Shown piece after piece: positions 58,847 through 64,000 of a stretch of DNA of 64,000 nt. The number at the start of each line of letters is the position of its first letter. Position 1 is the stretch's first letter. This DNA is from Bacteroidales bacterium. Lineage in GTDB: Bacteria > Bacteroidota > Bacteroidia > Bacteroidales > UBA932. The stretch lies in the NCBI GenBank assembly GCA_017555965.1, contig JAFZFH010000001.1, positions 1 to 64,000 of the forward strand, in the 5' to 3' direction. A program made the position numbers and the translations under genes. A model generated the notes under the pieces. The model ran no database searches and was not told where the DNA came from. It saw only the letters and a program-made list of their open reading frames with translations.

Positions 58847-61267
58847 TTACTTAACAGCTACCGACTTACCTGTATATTCAACAGTCTTGATGCCATCTTT
58901 GCCTGCAACTCGTACGTTGAACTTGCGTGAAGCGAGCATACCAGGGTAAGAACCCTGTACATCACCGATTGTAAGCTCACCCTTCTTGTCATTCCACTTG
59001 AATGTGATTGTAGAATACTGGCCCTGCTCGTAGTTGTAGTTATCACCCTCGTCTTCATAGAGAACGAACTCAGCATCTGCACCTGGATAAACAACGATAT
59101 CAAGGTTGTCCCACTTGCTCTGCTCAGCATACTGCATTACAGGAGCATATGGCATGATGCTGCCGGCGCGAACGAACATAGGAACCTCGTCGAAAGCTGT
59201 TTCAATTTCAACTTCCTGACCGCCCTTGTACTTTTCTTCAGTCCAGTAATAGTACCAGTCTGCACCTGCAGGAAGATACTTCACAGCTGTCTTGTTTACA
59301 CCGAAATCAACAGACTCAGAAAGCTTCTGAGCTACTTCCTGTCTGTCCCATCCTGTCATAGCATCAGTCCTCATTATCTTCTCCTCAGTATACTGAGCGC
59401 TGACGATAGGTGTGGCGAGGATATTCTGTCCGAAAAGGAACTCATCAGTCATATCCCATACCTTCGTATCCTTAGGGAAATCATAAACAAGAGCACGCAT
59501 GTAGCTGGCGTCATTAGAAGTCACCTGCCATGCTGTACTATAGATGTATGGAAGAAGTTCATAACGCAATCTGATGGCCTTTTCGATCGCATCAAACGCT
59601 GCATCACCCTTCTTGCCGAACTGATAGATCTCACGTGGAGCATCGGCGCCGTGGCTGCGGAACACTGGGCAGAAAAGCGCATACTGCATCCAACGTACAT
59701 AAAGCTCCTGGAACTGTACATTCTTAGGTGCCGAACCGCCACCCATTGTATTGTAGCTGCTGCAGAAGAAACCTCCGATGTCGGTATTGAAGTTAGGACA
59801 TCCTGTCATCGTGTAGTTGAGACCTGCAGGGAGCTGCTTGCGGAGCATGTCCCATGTAGAGTTCACATCACCGCTCCAAAGACCGGAACCATATCTCTGC
59901 TGACCAGCAAATGCGGAACGTGTCATGATGAACACTCGCTTGTCCTTTGAATCAGCCTTAAGATTATCATGTACACCCATTACAGATGCAAGCGGGAACA
60001 CATTTCTATAGCGTCTCCATGTACCGTCACCAGCTGCATGGTCATAATGAGAATCCTCAGGATTGAAGAAGTCAGGATCTGTCGAGTCCATCCACCATGC
60101 GTCGATGTCGTAGTCGACGAGAGTCTTGAGGTTCTTCCAATAGATATCTCTTGCCTTAGGGCTCAATGCGTCATAAACGCGTACTCCGCTCGGATAGTCC
60201 ATTCTTGGAGGCCAGAATGCGCTGATACCGCTCTGTGGCCATGTCTGGAAGTCGTACATGAGATCATCCTCAGCAAGCTCTTTGAAAGCCTTTGTCTGAG
60301 GACCGAAACTTGCCCAGATACTGATCATAAGGTGGGCGTTGTTGCGGTGAACCTCGTCAACCATCCATGTACCGTTTGCATATGTATCAGCAAGGAAGTC
60401 CATAGCATTCCATGTATAGTTGCTGCCCCAATACTGCCAGTCCTGTATGATACCGTCGAGAGGAACGTTATTAGCTCTGTGCCAGCGAACAACCTCAAGA
60501 AGTTCATCTACAGACTTATAGCGCTCGCGGCACTGCCAGTATCCGAATGTCCAGAGCGGGAACATAGGCACGTCGCCGCTCAAAGTACGCATCTGTGCAT
60601 TGACGCCGTCGGCTGAACCGCCGTACATGAAATAATAGTCTATGTCGTCACCGACCTCAGCAGAGAACTTCATACCCTCTTCGTTGTCGACGAACTGCGA
60701 ACGCGAGTAATTGTCCCAATACAGACCATATCCCTTGATCGACTGGATGACGTGCTGATAGTCCTGGGTATTGTTCTGTTCCATATTCATATGGGTAGAA
60801 CCTCTGTGATTGAGTTTACCGTCCTGAGTGACTCCGAGACCATAGATAGGCTCATTCTTGTCGAGCTGGTAGACGATTGTAGTACGGAAACTGCCCTTAT
60901 CCGGACCTTCCTTTCTCTCTTCGAAACCGTAAGACTTCTCCTTGAGCATATTCTTGCCATTTGCAAGGAACTGGACAAGACCTGTCTTCTTGTCGATCTT
61001 GACTGTTACGACAGAACTTTTAAGAGTAACTGCAGAAGAGTTTTCTGACTTCTGCACCTTGACATCCTGCGGCTGCATTGTAACCACAAGGCTTTCCCTT
61101 GTATTTCCGACAGTACCGTCAAGAACCTTCACAACTCTCACGATTTCAGGAGAATAGAAGGTGACTTTTGTGGTCGCTCCGCCTGCCTTGACTTCCACGG
61201 TTTCCTTTGCATTGAGACCGCAGACCATCATCCACAGAGCAAATAGTGTCATTAGTGTCTTTTTCAT
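58847..61267 (-). CDS. GH31-family glycoside hydrolase (alpha-glucosidase/xylosidase)
   Basis: An 806-residue exported enzyme: signal MKKTLMTLFALWMMVCGLNA, N-terminal beta-sandwich with a galactose-mutarotase-like region, then the catalytic barrel. The nucleophile is the Asp of WWMDSTDPDF (about 391) and the acid/base Asp is in SGDVNSTW (about 466). A C-terminal beta-domain (DUF5110-like, about 690-770) ends with TGKSVAVK. GH31 members cleave alpha-glucosides, alpha-xylosides and sulfoquinovosides; the Asp-Ser-Thr context fits alpha-xylosidase or alpha-glucosidase, not distinguishable here. Its -7 box TATATTTG is at 61289-61296. Confidence 0.92.
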   Translation of the reverse strand: MKKTLMTLFALWMMVCGLNAKETVEVKAGGATTKVTFYSPEIVRVVKVLDGTVGNTRESLVVTMQPQDVKVQKSENSSAVTLKSSVVTVKIDKKTGLVQFLANGKNMLKEKSYGFEERKEGPDKGSFRTTIVYQLDKNEPIYGLGVTQDGKLNHRGSTHMNMEQNNTQDYQHVIQSIKGYGLYWDNYSRSQFVDNEEGMKFSAEVGDDIDYYFMYGGSADGVNAQMRTLSGDVPMFPLWTFGYWQCRERYKSVDELLEVVRWHRANNVPLDGIIQDWQYWGSNYTWNAMDFLADTYANGTWMVDEVHRNNAHLMISIWASFGPQTKAFKELAEDDLMYDFQTWPQSGISAFWPPRMDYPSGVRVYDALSPKARDIYWKNLKTLVDYDIDAWWMDSTDPDFFNPEDSHYDHAAGDGTWRRYRNVFPLASVMGVHDNLKADSKDKRVFIMTRSAFAGQQRYGSGLWSGDVNSTWDMLRKQLPAGLNYTMTGCPNFNTDIGGFFCSSYNTMGGGSAPKNVQFQELYVRWMQYALFCPVFRSHGADAPREIYQFGKKGDAAFDAIEKAIRLRYELLPYIYSTAWQVTSNDASYMRALVYDFPKDTKVWDMTDEFLFGQNILATPIVSAQYTEEKIMRTDAMTGWDRQEVAQKLSESVDFGVNKTAVKYLPAGADWYYYWTEEKYKGGQEVEIETAFDEVPMFVRAGSIMPYAPVMQYAEQSKWDNLDIVVYPGADAEFVLYEDEGDNYNYEQGQYSTITFKWNDKKGELTIGDVQGSYPGMLASRKFNVRVAGKDGIKTVEYTGKSVAVK

Positions 61268-61288
61268 AAATTATAGTAGTTTAGTCCT

Positions 61289-61296
61289 CAAATATA
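61289..61296 (-). promoter_or_regulatory. -7 box of the GH31 gene
   Basis: TATATTTG on the minus strand, 21 bp before the ATG. The leader is about 15 bases. Confidence 0.7.
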
Positions 61297-61311
61297 ACAT
61301 AAATAAATGAA

Positions 61312-61339
61312 ATACCCCGCATCTTCTGACGCGGGGTAT
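61312..61339 (-). terminator. Terminator after the small lipoprotein gene
   Basis: ATACCCCGC and GCGGGGTAT form a 9-bp stem with a 10-base loop; on the minus strand it is followed by TTTCATTT. It ends the small lipoprotein transcript, 20 bp after its stop. Confidence 0.85.
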
Positions 61340-61359
61340 CTGTCTTTATATCAAACTGT

Positions 61360-61893
61360 CTATTTATGTGATCTGCCTCTGTGATGGTCCTTCATCTTTT
61401 CCTTATCTCTTGCCATATCGGCCTTTGCATCAGCGATCTGCTTGTCAAACTTCTCCTTTAGCTGATCCTTGGTAAGTCCCTTTGTCTCACGATACTGCTG
61501 AGACTCCTTAAGTCTGTATCTCACCTGATTGTTGAACAATTCGACATTATCGTAAAGCTCTGCCCTCTCGATTGCGTCGCGATAGTGGCGGAGGGCACTC
61601 ATCTGACTTGGGAAGGTATAGACTCTTTCTACCGCTGTACAGACATCACCGTTGAAGGTATATGCCTTGACATCCACGATTCCGTCATAGATATGGGTAA
61701 ATACGACAGTGCTGTCGATCACATCCACCCTCATTACATCCGGACTGTGCTGTCTGATAGCCTGATCCATGAACTGACGTTCCTGCTTCATAGGCTCGTC
61801 AATAGCTTTTTTCTGCTGAACGGCATTGCTGTTACAACCAACCAGAGCGGCCATCATCACTGCAACCGACACTGCTAAAATAACCTTTTTCAT
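61360..61893 (-). CDS. Small lipoprotein of unknown function
   Basis: A 177-residue lipoprotein: MKKVILAVSVAVMMAALVGC with lipobox LVGC. The middle contains VFTHIYDGIVDVKAYTFNGD and an Arg/Glu/Tyr-rich helix; the end is a charged helix with DKQIADAKADMARDKEKMKD and the tail HHRGRSHK. No family recognised. The ATG at 61893 is chosen because the frame before it has no signal-like start. Single gene between two hairpins. Confidence 0.7.
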   Translation of the reverse strand: MKKVILAVSVAVMMAALVGCNSNAVQQKKAIDEPMKQERQFMDQAIRQHSPDVMRVDVIDSTVVFTHIYDGIVDVKAYTFNGDVCTAVERVYTFPSQMSALRHYRDAIERAELYDNVELFNNQVRYRLKESQQYRETKGLTKDQLKEKFDKQIADAKADMARDKEKMKDHHRGRSHK

Positions 61894-61980
61894 AACACTA
61901 ACAATTTTATTAAATACACTGTGCCTCGACCAAGTCAATTTCTGTGCCTTATACCCTCAGACGGAATATTTTATAAAAAA

Positions 61981-62008
61981 TGCCCGCCGCAGTGTGATGC
62001 GACGGGCA
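61981..62008 (-). terminator. Terminator of carB
   Basis: TGCCCGCCGC and GCGACGGGCA form a 10-bp stem (one G-U pair in the minus-strand RNA), followed on the minus strand by TTTTTTATAAA, 22 bp after the carB stop. Confidence 0.85.
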
Positions 62009-62029
62009 CTCTGAATATTTTATCATCCA

Positions 62030-64000
62030 TTAATACTGATCCCAGCTCTTGATCTGGATGTCATCAATCGACATCGCGCAGAATGCACGGATGAATGCTG
62101 TTGCAAGACGAGCATTTGTGATCAGCGGAATGTTGAAGTCAACCGCAGCACGACGAACGTGGTATCCGTTAGTCAACTCTCTGTGTGAGAAGTTCTTAGG
62201 GATGTTGATCACTAGGTCAAGCTCCTTGTTTGCGAGCATCTCCATTGCCTGCTTGTACTGGCCTGCAAGCTCTGGATCCTGTGCCTCTGTAGGCCAGATC
62301 ACGCGCTCAGCAGGAATGCCGTTCTCAACGAGATATTTGGCAGAACCCTCAGTTGCATAGAGGTTGTAGCCCTTCTCGTGGAGAAGCTGGCAAGCTCCGA
62401 GGAGGTCAGCCTTCTGAAGAGCATTTCCTGAAGAGATAAGGATGTTCTTCTTAGGAATCTCATATCCTACTGAAAGCATTGAGTTAAGGAGTGCTTCATT
62501 GAAGTCGTCACCGATACATCCCACCTCACCTGTAGAGTGCATGTCCACACCGAGTACAGGGTCAGCCTGCTGGAGACGTGAGAATGAGAACTGTGAAGAC
62601 TTGATACCTACATAGTCAAGGTCGAATGCCGACTTGCGTGGAGCAGCTGGCTTGAGTCCAAGCATTGCTTTAGTTGCAAGCTCGATCATATTGATCTTAA
62701 GCACCTTTGAAACGAATGGGAAGCTTCGTGAAGCACGGAGGTTACACTCGATTACCTTGATGTAGTTGTCCTTTGCAAGGAACTGGATATTGAATGGTCC
62801 TGTAATCTCGAGGGCAGAAGCGATCTTCTTAGCGATCTTCTTGATGCGACGTACAGTCTCAACATAAAGTTTCTGTGGAGGGAACTGGATTGTCGCATCA
62901 CCTGAGTGGACACCAGCAAACTCGATGTGCTCAGAGATTGCGTATGCGATTACCTCACCGTTATCAGCTACAGCGTCAAACTCAATCTCCTTGCAGCGCT
63001 GCATGAACTCAGACATCACAACAGGATGTTTCTCAGACACTTCCGCAGCAAGACCGAGGAAGTTACGAAGCTCCTCGTGGTTGTAACATACGTTCATCGC
63101 AGCACCAGAAAGCACATATGAAGGACGTACGAGCACAGGGAAACCTACCTGCTCGATGAACTGATCCACTTCGTCGAAGTTAGTAAGCTCCTTCCACTTA
63201 GGCTGGTCGATGCCGAGAGCATCCACGATAGATGAGAACTTGTGACGGTCCTCAGCCTTATCGATAGATGTAGCCTTTGTACCGAGGATAGTGACCTTGT
63301 TCTGGTCAAGTCTGAGAGCGAGGTTGTTTGGAATCTGACCACCTACAGAAACCACAGTTCCGTGCGGATTCTCAAGGTCATGGATATCCATAACACGCTC
63401 GAAAGTGAGCTCGTCGAAATAGAGACGGTCACACATATCATAGTCAGTCGATACTGTCTCAGGGTTGTAGTTGATCATTACTCCCCTGTATCCCTGATTG
63501 CGGATTGTCTGGAGTGCATTTACAGAACACCAGTCGAACTCAACAGAGCTACCGATACGGTATGCACCTGAACCGAGAACGATTACCGAATTCTTATCGT
63601 GCTGATACTTAACGTCATTGAAGTTACCACCGTAAGTAAGATAGAGGTAGTTTGTAGCTGCAGGATAATCTGCTGCGAGTGTATCGATCTGCTTTACGCA
63701 TGGAACGATGCCGTGAGCCTTACGGAATGCACGTACGATGTCCTCAGCCATTTCAGTATCCATACCCTTATAGAGAGCATTGGCAACCTGAACATCCGAG
63801 AAGCCCTGTACCTTCGCCTTCTTGAGGAGGTCGAGCGGCATCTGCTCGCAGTTGTTGTACTGGCTCATTTCCTTATGAGTATTGACGATACCCATGAGCT
63901 TGTTGAGGAACCACTTGTCGATCTTTGTGAGATCGTGGATCTGGTCAACAGTATAACCGGCCTGCATTGCCTTGCTGATCACGAAGATACGGTTGTCAGT
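62030..64000 (-). CDS. carB: Carbamoyl-phosphate synthase large subunit, C-terminal 656 residues
   Basis: The 3' part of carB, running into the right window edge. CarB makes carbamoyl phosphate for arginine and pyrimidines together with CarA. The oligomerisation domain is at the start (AMQAGYTVDQIHDLTKIDKW), then the second ATP-grasp unit with SVEFDWCSVNALQTIRNQGY and SGDATIQFPPQKLY, and the MGS-like regulatory domain at the end (YNLYATEGSAKYLVENGIPA). The frame stays open through 64000 (TDNRIFVISK), so the first half is missing from the window, not from the gene. Confidence 0.97.
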   Translation of the reverse strand, partial: TDNRIFVISKAMQAGYTVDQIHDLTKIDKWFLNKLMGIVNTHKEMSQYNNCEQMPLDLLKKAKVQGFSDVQVANALYKGMDTEMAEDIVRAFRKAHGIVPCVKQIDTLAADYPAATNYLYLTYGGNFNDVKYQHDKNSVIVLGSGAYRIGSSVEFDWCSVNALQTIRNQGYRGVMINYNPETVSTDYDMCDRLYFDELTFERVMDIHDLENPHGTVVSVGGQIPNNLALRLDQNKVTILGTKATSIDKAEDRHKFSSIVDALGIDQPKWKELTNFDEVDQFIEQVGFPVLVRPSYVLSGAAMNVCYNHEELRNFLGLAAEVSEKHPVVMSEFMQRCKEIEFDAVADNGEVIAYAISEHIEFAGVHSGDATIQFPPQKLYVETVRRIKKIAKKIASALEITGPFNIQFLAKDNYIKVIECNLRASRSFPFVSKVLKINMIELATKAMLGLKPAAPRKSAFDLDYVGIKSSQFSFSRLQQADPVLGVDMHSTGEVGCIGDDFNEALLNSMLSVGYEIPKKNILISSGNALQKADLLGACQLLHEKGYNLYATEGSAKYLVENGIPAERVIWPTEAQDPELAGQYKQAMEMLANKELDLVINIPKNFSHRELTNGYHVRRAAVDFNIPLITNARLATAFIRAFCAMSIDDIQIKSWDQY

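Overview
The window comes from a Bacteroidota genome, most likely order Bacteroidales. The evidence is the promoter grammar (TAnnTTTG at -7, TTG/TTTG about 19-20 bp upstream, found before at least ten genes), the TraE-TraN conjugation operon of Bacteroides-type conjugative transposons, and core genes typical of the phylum: GGDD-type phosphofructokinase, Rho with a long disordered insertion, LptD-like barrel, MCE protein next to an amidase, and archaeal-type phosphatidylserine decarboxylase. I cannot name the family or genus.

Positions 1 to about 31.5 kb are the right-hand part of an integrative conjugative element (ICE). It begins inside a group II intron (reverse transcriptase start plus intron RNA, minus strand). 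Next is a minus-strand operon with a DUF4314 protein, a Panacea-domain protein, a small protein with an SSB-like acidic tail, a YqaJ exonuclease and a DUF1071 annealing protein, which together look like a phage-style recombination module. A 450-bp non-coding stretch then leads to a plus-strand ATPase/DUF234 cargo gene and an HU protein. A minus-strand block (TSCPD, YubB-like, unknown, WYL_2-like and a VWA metallopeptidase-like protein) follows. A matching MoxR-type AAA ATPase lies at 18.1-19.4 kb. Between the VWA and MoxR genes sits an AT-richer 8-kb block of secreted lipoproteins and outer-membrane barrels. The GC-rich tra operon (19.7-27.7 kb) encodes a membrane protein and TraE, F, G, I, J, K, L, M and N; no relaxase, coupling protein, TraO, TraP or TraQ is visible. 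The element's right end holds an excisionase-like protein, an unknown protein, a tyrosine integrase and a protein with three zinc ribbons and four HTH units.

From about 31.55 kb the sequence is ordinary chromosome. PPi-type phosphofructokinase is followed by a plus-strand run ligA, yihY-like, relA/spoT, Ig-like lipoprotein, outer-membrane protein, ispG. A convergent minus-strand run is rsfS, ftsH, cdsA, psd, CNNM/CBS protein. Then come birA, rpe, pepD, dnaA, an MCE protein, an amidase, an lptD-like gene, rho, a GH31 glycosidase, a small lipoprotein and the 3' part of carB, cut by the window edge.

The DNA-level highlights are a 28-bp perfect palindrome across the overlapping stops of ispG and the CNNM gene, an rpe terminator lying inside birA, a pepD -7 box inside the loop of the dnaA terminator, a leader motif shared by two ICE operons, and 10-bp tandem repeats near the ICE end.
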